Shown here in pieces: positions 27,351-35,986 of a DNA stretch of 64,000 nt. The translations under genes and the position numbers were made by a program. The DNA lies in contig JASBRY010000008.1 in assembly GCA_030149165.1 (NCBI GenBank), positions 529,688-593,687 on the forward strand, read 5' to 3'. Position 1 is the first letter of the stretch, and each line of letters opens with the position of its first letter. The notes under the pieces are model-generated. The model was given only the letters and a program-made list of their open reading frames with translations, ran no database searches and had not been told where the DNA came from. The stretch is from Phycisphaerales bacterium (GTDB taxonomy: Bacteria > Planctomycetota > Phycisphaerae > Phycisphaerales > UBA1924).

Positions 27351-28436
27351 TCAATCCACAAACGCGTGCGCCATGCTTGGATCAAACGAGAATGTGCACG
27401 CATCCCCCACTTTCAAATCACAATCACCGCTCACTCGCGCGAGCAGCGTGTGCGGCCCGACCTGGATATGCAGATCGACCGCAAATCCGAGCCGTTCCAT
27501 ATCGCTCACGCGCCCTTGGAATGAAGCTTGTGATTCTGAACCACCCTCACTAATCCCGATGCAATGCGGACGGATCCCGATCGAGACCTGATCCCCATGA
27601 TCGGCACGCGCTGGCACTCTCGAATCATCCAGCTGGATATTGAGCCGTGAATCTATGCAGTCCACATGCGCGATCACGCGATCACCTCGACGATCAATCG
27701 TCGCCGGGAGAATGTTCATCTTCGGAGCGCCGAGAAATGTCCCTACGAACTTGTTCGCGGGTTGATCAAACAACTCACCGGGCGGTCCAGCTTGCTGCAG
27801 CACCCCCTCATCGAGCAGCACGATCTGGTCTCCGAGCGCCATCGCTTCCTCGTGATCGTGTGTCACATAGACCGTGGTTGTACCGAGTTCACGCTGGATG
27901 CGCCGGATCTCCGCTCGTGTTGATGCGCGGCGATCGGGATCGAGATTCGACAACGGCTCATCAAACAAGAACACCGCTGGTTTGCGCACAACCGCACGAC
28001 CAAGCGCAACGCGCTGGCGCTGCCCGCCGGACAACTGACCTGGTTTCTTGTTGAGAATGTCTTCAAGACCAAGCATCTTCGCGGCTTCGAGCACACGCTC
28101 CGCCCGCTGATCTTTGGGCATCTTGCTCATCCGCAGCGCGAACCCCATGTTGTCCTCGACGCTTAGGTGTGGATACAACGCGTAGTTCTGAAAGACCATC
28201 GCGATGTCACGATCCTTGGGCGCGACTTTGTTGACCTCACGATCTCCAATGGTGATTGAACCTGATGACACAGATTCCAATCCGGCGATCATGCGGAGTG
28301 TGGTGGATTTGCCGCATCCAGAAGGTCCGACGAAGACAACGAACTCGCCGTCTTTGATATCGAGGTTGAGCTTGTCCACAGCAGTGAACCCATCAGCGAA
28401 GGTCTTCGTAAGGTTGTTGAGTGAGATCGAAGCCAT
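27351..28436 (-). CDS. Sugar ABC transporter ATP-binding protein (UgpC/MalK/MsmX type)
   Basis: The ATPase of a CUT1 carbohydrate importer, 361 residues. Walker A GPSGCGKSTTLRM, Q-loop VFQNYALYPHLSV, signature LSGGQRQRVALGRA, Walker B VFLFDEPLSNLD and the His switch THDHEEAMALGD are all intact. The C-terminal TOBE/OB region from residue 235 is typical of MalK-like subunits. The cognate permeases and binding protein are at 33669-36840, so this divergent gene probably completes that transporter; one ATPase can also serve several importers. It diverges from the GH16 gene over a 154-bp region that holds a LacI-type operator. Confidence 0.94.
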   Translation of the reverse strand: MASISLNNLTKTFADGFTAVDKLNLDIKDGEFVVFVGPSGCGKSTTLRMIAGLESVSSGSITIGDREVNKVAPKDRDIAMVFQNYALYPHLSVEDNMGFALRMSKMPKDQRAERVLEAAKMLGLEDILNKKPGQLSGGQRQRVALGRAVVRKPAVFLFDEPLSNLDPDRRASTRAEIRRIQRELGTTTVYVTHDHEEAMALGDQIVLLDEGVLQQAGPPGELFDQPANKFVGTFLGAPKMNILPATIDRRGDRVIAHVDCIDSRLNIQLDDSRVPARADHGDQVSIGIRPHCIGISEGGSESQASFQGRVSDMERLGFAVDLHIQVGPHTLLARVSGDCDLKVGDACTFSFDPSMAHAFVD

Positions 28437-28556
28437 GGGTTTTTCAAGTACCTCGTTGTCCGGTTTGCCTTGCGAGTTGAGATGACCTGCTGAGTCTTAA
28501 ATTTGTCTGTAATGAGTGGAATCAGATTGCATCTGCGGATGGACACTGTACGATAA

Positions 28557-28569
28557 TGTAACAGTTACA
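28557..28569. promoter_or_regulatory. LacI-type operator TGTAACAGTTACA, GH16 promoter
   Basis: A perfect 13-bp palindrome around a single central A. On the plus strand it begins 2 nt after the -10-like TACGAT (28549-28554), with TTGCAT 16 nt further upstream, and lies 21 nt before the GH16 GTG. In the other direction it falls between TTGTGT and TACAGT, a possible promoter for the ABC ATPase gene. Identical in pattern to sites at 31555 and 37732. Confidence 0.85.
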
Positions 28570-28590
28570 CAATAGCCTGGAGCTCAAAAA

Positions 28591-30060
28591 GTGACAATCA
28601 ACAGAAATATGTTCCTCTCGCTCGCCATCGCTCTGCCTGCGGCCCTTTCTCATGCTCAGGGCTACCAACTGGTCTGGAGCGATGAGTTTGACGGCAACCA
28701 ACTCGATACGAGTTCTTGGGAAGCACAGACAGGAACTGGGACTGCCTACGGCTTGCCTGCAGGTTGGGGGAACAACGAACTCCAGTACTACACGAACAAC
28801 TCTAACAATATTGTTGTGTCCAACGGAACACTCAAGATCATCGCGCGCGAGCAGTCATTCGGCGGACAGCCGTACACCTCCGCTCGGATCCGCACAGAAG
28901 GGATGCGTGATTTCCTTTACGGACGGATCGAAGGACGCATGAAGGTCCCCTCCACTTCAGGTGTCTGGCCCGCGTTCTGGATGCTCCCCACCAACTCGCC
29001 GTACGGAGGTTGGGCATCGTCCGGAGAGATCGACATCATGGAATCGGTCAATACCGCGACCACCATGCACGGCACCATTCACTACGGCAATAACTGGCCC
29101 AACAACCAATCCAACGGCGGGTCGTTCAGCAACGGCACAAACTTCTCAGACGACTTCCATGTCTACGCGATTGAGTGGGAACCTGATCAGATCCGTTGGT
29201 ATATCGACGGGCAGCAATACCACAGCGTCAACAGCAACCAATGGTTCTCGTCCGCAGCTCCTGGGAATGTTCGCGCACCATTTGATTCGCAGTTCCACCT
29301 CCTTCTCAATGTCGCCGTCGGTGGAAACTGGCCCGGAAATCCAAATGGCTCGGCGAACTATCCGCAAACACTCGAAGTCGATTATGTGCGTGTATACCAG
29401 CAGATCCAAGGTCCATTCGGTGATCAGCCCGCTGTGATTCCAGGACGCATCGAAGCAGAGGACTTCGATATTGGCACCAACGGACAAAGCTACCAAGACT
29501 GCGACGAGAGTAACAACGGCGGCGCGTACCGATCCACTGGGGTTGATATCGAAGCTTCCACAGAAGGTGGATTCAATGTGGGTTGGATCTGCGAGAACGA
29601 GTGGCTCGAGTACACCGTCGATGTGCAGACCGCAGGAACATACGATGTCACGGCACGCGTCTCGTCACTCAACTCCTTTGGTGCATTCCATCTCGAGAGC
29701 GACGGCCAAGACATTTCTGGACCCGTCGTGTTCTTCTCCTCAGGTGGTTGGCAGAACTGGATTGATGTCGCCACACAGGTCGAACTCGAAGCCGGGGTTC
29801 AAGTCCTCCGCTTCGTCAATGATGGTGATTCAAGCACAGAGTACAACTTCAACGCTCTGACTTTCGATCTTGCAAGCGGCGGAATGTGCAATGAAGCGGA
29901 CTTCGCTGAGCCGTATGACCAACTCAACTTCCTCGATGTCTCCGCGTTTCTGACCCTCTTCGCTGAAGGCAATCTCAGCGCGGATCTCACAGAAGATGGA
30001 AACCTGAACTTCCTCGATGTCTCCCAGTTCCTGACTGTGTTCGGAAACGGCTGCCCGTAA
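28591..30060 (+). CDS. GH16 laminarinase-type endoglucanase with CBM6 and GC-type dockerin tail
   Basis: A 489-residue secreted glycoside hydrolase. A signal peptide (ends SHAQG) precedes a GH16 domain (residues about 25-270) with WSDEFDGNQLD, GWGNNELQYYT, GVWPAFWMLP and the catalytic ExDxxE motif SGEIDIMES (E146, D148, E151). These resemble GH16_3 endo-beta-1,3-glucanases. A CBM6-like module follows (about 285-430: IEAEDFD, NVGWICENEWLEYTVDV, FVNDGDSSTEYN). The C-terminus has two dockerin-like repeats LNFLDVSAFLTLF and LNFLDVSQFLTVF and ends NGCP, the planctomycete GC-type dockerin. The start is GTG 28591 with GGAG 8 nt upstream; ATG 28609 lacks one. A LacI-type operator sits on its promoter. 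The exact glucan is inferred. Confidence 0.93.
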   Translation: MTINRNMFLSLAIALPAALSHAQGYQLVWSDEFDGNQLDTSSWEAQTGTGTAYGLPAGWGNNELQYYTNNSNNIVVSNGTLKIIAREQSFGGQPYTSARIRTEGMRDFLYGRIEGRMKVPSTSGVWPAFWMLPTNSPYGGWASSGEIDIMESVNTATTMHGTIHYGNNWPNNQSNGGSFSNGTNFSDDFHVYAIEWEPDQIRWYIDGQQYHSVNSNQWFSSAAPGNVRAPFDSQFHLLLNVAVGGNWPGNPNGSANYPQTLEVDYVRVYQQIQGPFGDQPAVIPGRIEAEDFDIGTNGQSYQDCDESNNGGAYRSTGVDIEASTEGGFNVGWICENEWLEYTVDVQTAGTYDVTARVSSLNSFGAFHLESDGQDISGPVVFFSSGGWQNWIDVATQVELEAGVQVLRFVNDGDSSTEYNFNALTFDLASGGMCNEADFAEPYDQLNFLDVSAFLTLFAEGNLSADLTEDGNLNFLDVSQFLTVFGNGCP

Positions 30061-30076
30061 CCCAACCAGAGCAGAC

Positions 30077-31366
30077 TCAGTCCTCGACGATCAGAACCGG
30101 AACATTCGCTGTCCCGGCGTGCCCCTGACCGTCTCGAACAGTCGCGAAGATTCGGTACGCGCCGGCTTCGCTGGGCATGGTGATCCTGCACGAAAGCGCA
30201 TCGAGTTGTTGAACATCAACTTGGACCGGCTCGATCTTCTCTTCAAAGTCGCCGCCCATGGATTCGACCGTTGATTCGCTGACCACTTGCCACTGAACAC
30301 TCATCGGATCACCATCTGGATCGCTTGCTTGCACGCCGATCTCGATCTGCTGATTTGGTTGGAGCGCGTGCAGGTTTGCTTCTGTTTGGAGCGATTCGAC
30401 CTTTGGCGCCGCGTTCTTGACCTGTTGACCTGTCCATAATTCGTGGAGCACATCTACGCTCTCGATCGTTTCGCCCGATTCGAGCAGCAAACCATACCAG
30501 GTCGAGGTTTTCTCTTGCTTGTTTCCCCAGAGGAACGCGAACGATCCCAGACATTGCTTCCCAAGATTCGGAGTGATCGTCTTGGTGTAGTTGTTCCGCA
30601 AGAACTCCGCTTTGGCGCTGCTGGACATTTCATACGGCGCGCCCCATGGCGCGTAGCCACTCTCCCAATGCCCGAGCGGACCGAACTCCGTGACAACATA
30701 CGGAAAAGTGACACCCTGTATCTCGAGTCTCTTCGTGAGATTCCCGAGACCTCCATACGAGTTGATCCCGAGTATGTCGATGTTTGGACACTCATCCTCA
30801 ATGCGGATCGCTTTGTCCTTCCCGATCTCCGCCAAGATTGCCATCGTTGGATGATCCGTGTCGAGCGTTTTGATCAGTTCCGCGGCGTCGTTGATCTGCT
30901 GAATCGCGCCGTCCATTGTTCCACCAATCTCAACTTCGTTGCCCACACCCCACGCGAGCAGAGCTGGATGATCACGGTACTGTCGCACGAACCTCTCGAC
31001 GCGATCGAGCTGCTGTTGCTTCGCTCCCGGCTTGTTGTAATCGAAGTCATGCCGAGCATGCTCGAGCCAGATACCAATAACGACTGACAAACCCAACTCG
31101 TGCGCCTCGTCCATCAGAGGCTCAATACCCTCAGCGTCCCATGTGCGGATCGTGTTCCCGCCGTACTGCTTCAGGAGCGCGAGATTTGTGGTGCCTCCTA
31201 CTCCATAAATCGTGTATGGCTCACCATTCTTGATGAGGTGGTACCCGTCATCGTGTGTATGGATTTCAACAACGCTCGATCGATTTTGATCCATCGCACA
31301 CCCTCCTAAGAGCAGAATTTGAAGAAAGACAAGGATGCCAACGATATTGGGGAGTCTCAAAGCCAT
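30077..31366 (-). CDS. GH-A clan glycoside hydrolase-like lipoprotein
   Basis: A 429-residue lipoprotein: signal peptide with lipobox LGGC (Cys23), then a TIM barrel (about residues 35-330). YGVGGTTNLALLKQYGGNTIRTWD is the typical GH2/GH5-like start. The candidate acid/base is E144 in WGVGNEVE and the nucleophile E227 in YVVTEFGPLGHWE, so both catalytic Glu are present. The last 95 residues form an Ig/cadherin-like beta domain (VQASDPDGDPMSVQWQV...DGQGHAGTANVPV). Glucanosyltransferase-like or endo-beta-1,3-glucanase families (GH2-type, GH158, GH72) are all conceivable; the setting between GH16 and the transporter favours beta-glucan. The start ATG 31366 follows a degenerate operator-like sequence by 8 nt and has no Shine-Dalgarno. 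Confidence 0.82.
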   Translation of the reverse strand: MALRLPNIVGILVFLQILLLGGCAMDQNRSSVVEIHTHDDGYHLIKNGEPYTIYGVGGTTNLALLKQYGGNTIRTWDAEGIEPLMDEAHELGLSVVIGIWLEHARHDFDYNKPGAKQQQLDRVERFVRQYRDHPALLAWGVGNEVEIGGTMDGAIQQINDAAELIKTLDTDHPTMAILAEIGKDKAIRIEDECPNIDILGINSYGGLGNLTKRLEIQGVTFPYVVTEFGPLGHWESGYAPWGAPYEMSSSAKAEFLRNNYTKTITPNLGKQCLGSFAFLWGNKQEKTSTWYGLLLESGETIESVDVLHELWTGQQVKNAAPKVESLQTEANLHALQPNQQIEIGVQASDPDGDPMSVQWQVVSESTVESMGGDFEEKIEPVQVDVQQLDALSCRITMPSEAGAYRIFATVRDGQGHAGTANVPVLIVED

Positions 31367-31374
31367 ACGCAAAG

Positions 31375-31387
31375 CGTAACAGTTTCA
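31375..31387. promoter_or_regulatory. Degenerate LacI-type operator
   Basis: CGTAACAGTTTCA matches the palindrome TGTAACAGTTACA at 11 of 13 positions. It lies just upstream of the minus-strand GH-A gene. No good -10 box sits 2 nt before it, unlike the three exact sites, so regulation here is less certain. Confidence 0.4.
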
Positions 31388-31523
31388 TCCCTAGAGGGAA
31401 GTCCTAGGTTGAAAAATCAAGAAATTCCAACTCCAGGATCTCACAGAAACCCCTCAAATGAATCGTAAACCCATTATTATTCAATATGTTATGGATTTAT
31501 TCGGATCAAATCAAGATGACCAC

Positions 31524-31552
31524 TTGACATGAGGTTCACATTCTGACACAAT
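31524..31552 (+). promoter_or_regulatory. Sigma-70 promoter of the pseudopilin-lacI-ABC operon
   Basis: A consensus TTGACA at about 31524-31529, a 17-nt spacer and CACAAT (4 of 6 matches to TATAAT). The operator begins 2 nt after the -10 box, so a bound repressor would cover the start site. Confidence 0.75.
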
Positions 31553-31554
31553 GA

Positions 31555-31567
31555 TGTAACTGTTACA
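31555..31567. promoter_or_regulatory. LacI-type operator TGTAACTGTTACA, transporter operon
   Basis: A perfect 13-bp palindrome placed at the expected transcription start of the operon that encodes the LacI-family regulator itself, which implies autoregulation. It differs from the GH16 site only in the central base as read on this strand. Confidence 0.87.
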
Positions 31568-31598
31568 GATGACACCATTCTCCACTGGAGCACTTCCC

Positions 31599-32597
31599 AT
31601 GGTAACTCAACAACGCACATCGAAACAACGATCCGCATTCACACTTATCGAGCTGCTCGTGGTCATTGCGATCATCGCGCTTCTTATCGGGATTCTGTTG
31701 CCTGCGTTGGGTCAAGCACGCGACAGCGCTCGCAATGTGTTGTGCAAGTCCAATCTCCGGCAGATCGGAACCGCGACAGTCCTCTACTCAGATGACTACA
31801 GAGGTAAGTTCCCACCATCACTCGGTGGCCCGTTTGTGATTGATCCGGAAAACGGACGACGCAACATGGTCTGGTACGATGTGAACCGGATCGGACGATA
31901 CCTCCCACAAGAAGATTTCCGCAATGTCGCTGTCGATAGTGTTGAGAATCCAACCGTTGGCGGATCGGTCATGGAATGTCCGAACCACCCTGATCCTGCT
32001 CGTTCATACACAATGAACTATTGGGCAGCATCAGCTGCGGAACTTGGTGAACCCAACTTCTCGACAGGAACCGTCGCTTATCTGAAGCCTGGTGCAAATC
32101 AGAACAATCCTGATACCTATCAAATGGGTCGAGCATTCAACAACACTGTTGATCGCAGTTCAGCGACCTTGCTCTTTGCAGAAGCATGGGGATTCTGGCC
32201 ATCAGAGATCGAGGATGATTCTGGCGTGACCACCTGGTTCTCCGCCGCAGATATCGGCTCACGCGGATTGCCCGGACAGCGTTTCGGTGCTGGAGAAGGC
32301 CCAGAAGATCCATGGAATGGACTCTGGAGAGGCAACGGCAACTTCATCCGAGCTCCAGAAATGGACGGCGATACATCCCTAGAACCAACCAGCTACATCC
32401 CTTACTACCGCCATCCAAACCGCCGAGTAGAGCCATTCAAGATCGAGGGTGGTGCCAATATGGTGTTCGCTGATGGTCATGTGGACTACTCAGAAGCCCG
32501 AGAACTCTTTGATGCGACCACAGAACGAAGCACCTATCAGGTACTATGGTCACCAGACGATCGGAAGGTTGAGATCAGAGAACTAGGACGGGAATGA
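31599..32597 (+). CDS. Pseudopilin-like protein with prepilin signal and DGHV motif
   Basis: A 332-residue protein with a type IV prepilin/pseudopilin N-terminus: [34 protein letters not shown]. That is a basic leader, cleavage before Phe, Glu at mature position 5 and a hydrophobic helix. The rest is a globular head ending with [14 protein letters not shown], the H-x9-DG type motif common in planctomycete pseudopilins (DUF1559-like group). The start at 31599 is chosen because GGAG lies 8 nt upstream; ATG 31569 almost touches the operator. It is the first gene of the operon and is followed by lacI after 4 bp. A role in surface binding or processing of the glucan is inference from operon membership. 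Confidence 0.85.
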   Translation: MVTQQRTSKQRSAFTLIELLVVIAIIALLIGILLPALGQARDSARNVLCKSNLRQIGTATVLYSDDYRGKFPPSLGGPFVIDPENGRRNMVWYDVNRIGRYLPQEDFRNVAVDSVENPTVGGSVMECPNHPDPARSYTMNYWAASAAELGEPNFSTGTVAYLKPGANQNNPDTYQMGRAFNNTVDRSSATLLFAEAWGFWPSEIEDDSGVTTWFSAADIGSRGLPGQRFGAGEGPEDPWNGLWRGNGNFIRAPEMDGDTSLEPTSYIPYYRHPNRRVEPFKIEGGANMVFADGHVDYSEARELFDATTERSTYQVLWSPDDRKVEIRELGRE

Positions 32598-32601
32598 TTC
32601 G

Positions 32602-33642
32602 ATGAGTTCGGTACGACAAATTGCAAGTGATCTCGGGATCTCAGTCGCGACGGTTTCGCGGGCGATCAACCACCACGAGGGTGTGAGTCCCGCGACGCGC
32701 AAGCGCGTGCTCGAAGCCGCGGAGCAAGCGGGGTACCGTCCGTCGACTGGTCTGAAACCAACCAATGTCATTGGTCTGGTGTATCCGGAAGATCCTGTTA
32801 AATCCGACATGGGAGACTTCGAAGCCGCGCTCCTCTCCGGTATCCTCCGTGGTGTCTACGAAAAGAAGCACGACCTGACCTTCATCAGCGCCGCGCGTGA
32901 TAAGCACAACGATGAGAGCTACACCCAGTTCTTCCATCGCAAAGGTGTTCGCGCGATTCTCTTGCGTTCGCTTGGTGATGAATCTCTCGTCGAGAAGATC
33001 GCTGCGGAAAACTTCCCAGTCCTGCTTGTCGCTGATCGTTCGGACAACCCTCAGGTCAACTACATCGACTCGATTTCCAGCGACACCTCACGCAAAGCCG
33101 TGGACTACCTGCTTGGTCTGGGACACAAACGCATCGGTCTCGCGATCCACAACATGATGGACACAGACCACCAGGATCGTTTGGACGGATACCTCTCAGC
33201 GCTTAAAGGCGCCGGGATTGAGATAGACGACTCACTCATCGTCCGCGCTGAAGCGAACACCGCAGGCGGCGAGATCATGCTCACCAAACTCCTCGAACTC
33301 GAGAACCCACCCACTGCGGTCTACTTCACCAACCCGATGTCCACAATCGGCGCGCTCCACAAGTGTCTGCGCCTCGGGATCAAGGTCCCGCGTGATCTCT
33401 CGATCGTTGGATTCGATGACTCGGTCACCCGATTCCAGACCTACCCGCGATACACAGCGGTATGTCAGGACGCGGTCTCGCTCGGCATCGAAGCCGCACG
33501 CTGGATCACTCGCGCCAGTGAATCGATCCTCGCTGAACAGTACCGCGAGGTTCGTCCGACGGACTTTGAAGTCCTCGAGACCACTTCCTATGCGAACGAA
33601 AAGCCGATCCGTATCGATCGCAATGGTGATCTCATTCGATAA
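32602..33642 (+). CDS. LacI-family transcriptional regulator
   Basis: A 346-residue repressor. The N-terminal helix-turn-helix VRQIASDLGISVATVSRAINHHEGVSPATRKRVLEAAEQAGYRP is a textbook LacI domain with hinge helix. The periplasmic-binding-protein-like effector domain (about 60-335) has the family blocks SDTSRKAVDYLLGLGHKRIGL and VPRDLSIVGFDDS. It is encoded between the pseudopilin and the binding protein of the sugar transporter, and its own operon carries a perfect palindromic operator. I therefore infer that it controls the three TGTAAC(A/T)GTTACA promoters and responds to a beta-glucan oligosaccharide. Confidence 0.95.
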   Translation: MSSVRQIASDLGISVATVSRAINHHEGVSPATRKRVLEAAEQAGYRPSTGLKPTNVIGLVYPEDPVKSDMGDFEAALLSGILRGVYEKKHDLTFISAARDKHNDESYTQFFHRKGVRAILLRSLGDESLVEKIAAENFPVLLVADRSDNPQVNYIDSISSDTSRKAVDYLLGLGHKRIGLAIHNMMDTDHQDRLDGYLSALKGAGIEIDDSLIVRAEANTAGGEIMLTKLLELENPPTAVYFTNPMSTIGALHKCLRLGIKVPRDLSIVGFDDSVTRFQTYPRYTAVCQDAVSLGIEAARWITRASESILAEQYREVRPTDFEVLETTSYANEKPIRIDRNGDLIR

Positions 33643-33668
33643 CACCACAACGAGCTCCTGGCTCACGC

Positions 33669-35093
33669 ATGGACCCAAGCTCACGCATGAGACACGCTTG
33701 CTCACTCGCTCTGCTCTCACTCAAACACCTCTCGCTCGGCGTGTGGATCATCGTCGCCCTCTTTGTGATCAGCGGCGTTGTGCTGCTCACCAAATCTGAT
33801 CGCCCGAGCGAGAATCTCCAGATGTGGGTTTTCTCCCCTGAACATCGCGCGATGTACGCGCCGATGATCGAAGAACTTCAAAACAGAACCGAAGGCGACG
33901 AGAAACCGATCGACCTCTCACTGCTGAGCAGGGAAGCGATCAAAAACAGAACCATGAGCGGTTTCTTAGGTGGACTCCCCACCGCTGATCTCATTGAAAT
34001 CGAGCGTGCGTACATTGGTCAATTTTTCCAAGGTCCTCAGGAAGCGATCGGGTTCCATGACCTGACTGATCGACTCAAAGCCGAGGGACTGTACGACCAG
34101 ATCAACGCGCCATCGCTCAGCCCGTGGAGCGTCAACGGCCGAACCTACGGCTTACCCCACGATGTGCATCCAGTCATGCTCGCGTATCGCGCTGATCTGA
34201 CCGAAGCCGCGGGAATCGATCTGACACAAGCAACGACCTGGGACAAGTTCTTTGAGCTGCTCCAACCGATGATGGATGACAAGGACAATGATGGCCGTCC
34301 CGATCATTATCCCCTCTCGATGTGGGTCACCCAGCAAGACAACATCGAACTCCTGATGCTCCAAGGCGGTGCTCAACTCTTCGACACCCAAGGCATCCCA
34401 ACAATCAATACTGAAACCAACGCACAGCTACTCTCCGAGATCATCTCGTGGTGCGCCGGTCCCAATCCACTCGGAACGGATATCGATGAGTTCACCGCCG
34501 CGGGACACAAGTCACGCGTGGATGGAGACGCGATCGCGTACCTCTGTCCAGACTGGATGTGCTCGATCTGGAAGATGCATGTCCCAGGAATCGCCGGGAA
34601 GATGAAAGTCATGCCGCTCCCCGCGTTCACTGAAGGAGGACGGCGAACCAGCGTGCGAGGCGGAACCATGCTTGGGATCCCCAAAACCACCCAAGCGTTT
34701 GAGCAGTCTTGGGAAACAGCCGTTGAGCTTTATACAGCGCCAGAAATCGCGCGGGAACTGTACCGGATGGTCGACATCATCTCTCCGATCCGGTCGCTGT
34801 GGGATGATCCTGTGTACGCCGAGCCCGATCCGTTCTTTATGAATCAGCAGAAGGGATTGATGTTTATCGAGCTGGCGCCGGATATCCCTGTCCGTTCTTC
34901 ATCGCCGTACAACTACAACGCCGTGCTTGAGATCCGAGATTCGGCGCTCAATGTCATGGAATGGACGAAGAACCAATCCGATTGGACTGAGGACCAACTC
35001 CTTGAGCAAGTGCACTCCCAACTCGAACGAGCACAAGGCGCCATCGAGCGTCAGATGTCGCGCAACGCATTCACTGGAGTCGAAGCACAATGA
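33669..35093 (+). CDS. Membrane-anchored extracellular sugar-binding protein
   Basis: The substrate-binding component of the CUT1 importer, 474 residues. It has a single N-terminal transmembrane anchor (SLGVWIIVALFVISGVVLL, residues about 21-39) and no lipobox Cys, so it is held by a helix rather than by lipid. The mature part has SBP_bac_1-type features: YGLPHDVHPVMLAYRADLTEAAGIDL, TWDKFFELLQPMMD and VRGGTMLGIPKTTQAFEQSWE. An acidic Asp/Asn-rich loop (DDKDNDGRPDHYP) resembles a calcium site. It starts 26 bp after lacI, and its stop overlaps the first permease start (ATGA). Confidence 0.9.
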   Translation: MDPSSRMRHACSLALLSLKHLSLGVWIIVALFVISGVVLLTKSDRPSENLQMWVFSPEHRAMYAPMIEELQNRTEGDEKPIDLSLLSREAIKNRTMSGFLGGLPTADLIEIERAYIGQFFQGPQEAIGFHDLTDRLKAEGLYDQINAPSLSPWSVNGRTYGLPHDVHPVMLAYRADLTEAAGIDLTQATTWDKFFELLQPMMDDKDNDGRPDHYPLSMWVTQQDNIELLMLQGGAQLFDTQGIPTINTETNAQLLSEIISWCAGPNPLGTDIDEFTAAGHKSRVDGDAIAYLCPDWMCSIWKMHVPGIAGKMKVMPLPAFTEGGRRTSVRGGTMLGIPKTTQAFEQSWETAVELYTAPEIARELYRMVDIISPIRSLWDDPVYAEPDPFFMNQQKGLMFIELAPDIPVRSSSPYNYNAVLEIRDSALNVMEWTKNQSDWTEDQLLEQVHSQLERAQGAIERQMSRNAFTGVEAQ

Positions 35094-35986
35094 TGAGCCG
35101 GCTCAGCACCAACAAGACCGTATTCGCTTGGGCGGCGCTCACGCCGTTCATCCTGCTGTTTTCGATCTTCATGGTCTATCCGCTTATCCAGTCCGCGTTC
35201 CTCGCGCTCAACCAGACCTACGGCCCAGACACGCGCCTCTTCGTCGGAACCAAAAACTTCGAGCTGCTCGTCCATGACCCGGTCTTCTGGACCGCGATTA
35301 AAAACACGCTGATCTACTCGCTCGGATCGCTCTTCATCCAGCTCCCACTCGCGTTCGGTCTCGCGCTCGTGCTCAACTCGCGTCGACTAAGAGGACGATC
35401 GATCTATCGCTTGATCTTCTTCAGCCCCCAGCTCATGGGACTCGCGTTTGTCGCCGTGCTCGGAGCGCTCGCGTTTGAGAAACGCGCTGGACTCGTCAAT
35501 CGCACACTCGCGTGGATCATGCAAGACGCATCGCTGCTCGAGATCGATTGGCTCCAAGAGTACATCATGTCCACGCTCATCCTGATCTCACTCTGGTTGT
35601 ATGTCGGGTTCAACATGATCTACTTCCTCGCAGCGCTTCAGAATGTCAACAACTCGTTGCTCGAAGCCGCGGAGATCGACGGCGCCGGACCACTCAATAA
35701 GCTCCGTCATGTGATCATCCCCTCCGTGCGTCCAGTCGCAACTTTCGTCGTACTGCTCTCAATGATCGGATCGCTCCAACTCTTTGAGCTCCCATACATC
35801 CTTCTCAACGGCAATGGCGGCCCAAACAACAAGGGACTGACCATTGTCATGTACCTATACCAAAACGGCTTTGAACTCGGTGATCTCGGATACGCGAGTG
35901 CCGTGGGATGGGCGCTGGCGCTCATGCTCATTGTGCTCGCGTTGATCCAGATCCGAATGGTCCGTAAAGAGGAGGCTCTGCGATGA
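35090..35986 (+). CDS. Sugar ABC transporter permease (MalF/UgpA type)
   Basis: A 298-residue inner-membrane permease with six hydrophobic helices. The cytoplasmic EAA loop LLEAAEIDGAGPLNKLRHVIIPSVRP docks onto the ATPase. The N-terminal pattern FAWAALTPFILLFSIFMVYPLIQSAFLALNQ is typical of MalF-like subunits. It overlaps both the binding-protein gene and the second permease by 4 bp (ATGA), so the three are translationally coupled. Confidence 0.95.
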   Translation: MMSRLSTNKTVFAWAALTPFILLFSIFMVYPLIQSAFLALNQTYGPDTRLFVGTKNFELLVHDPVFWTAIKNTLIYSLGSLFIQLPLAFGLALVLNSRRLRGRSIYRLIFFSPQLMGLAFVAVLGALAFEKRAGLVNRTLAWIMQDASLLEIDWLQEYIMSTLILISLWLYVGFNMIYFLAALQNVNNSLLEAAEIDGAGPLNKLRHVIIPSVRPVATFVVLLSMIGSLQLFELPYILLNGNGGPNNKGLTIVMYLYQNGFELGDLGYASAVGWALALMLIVLALIQIRMVRKEEALR

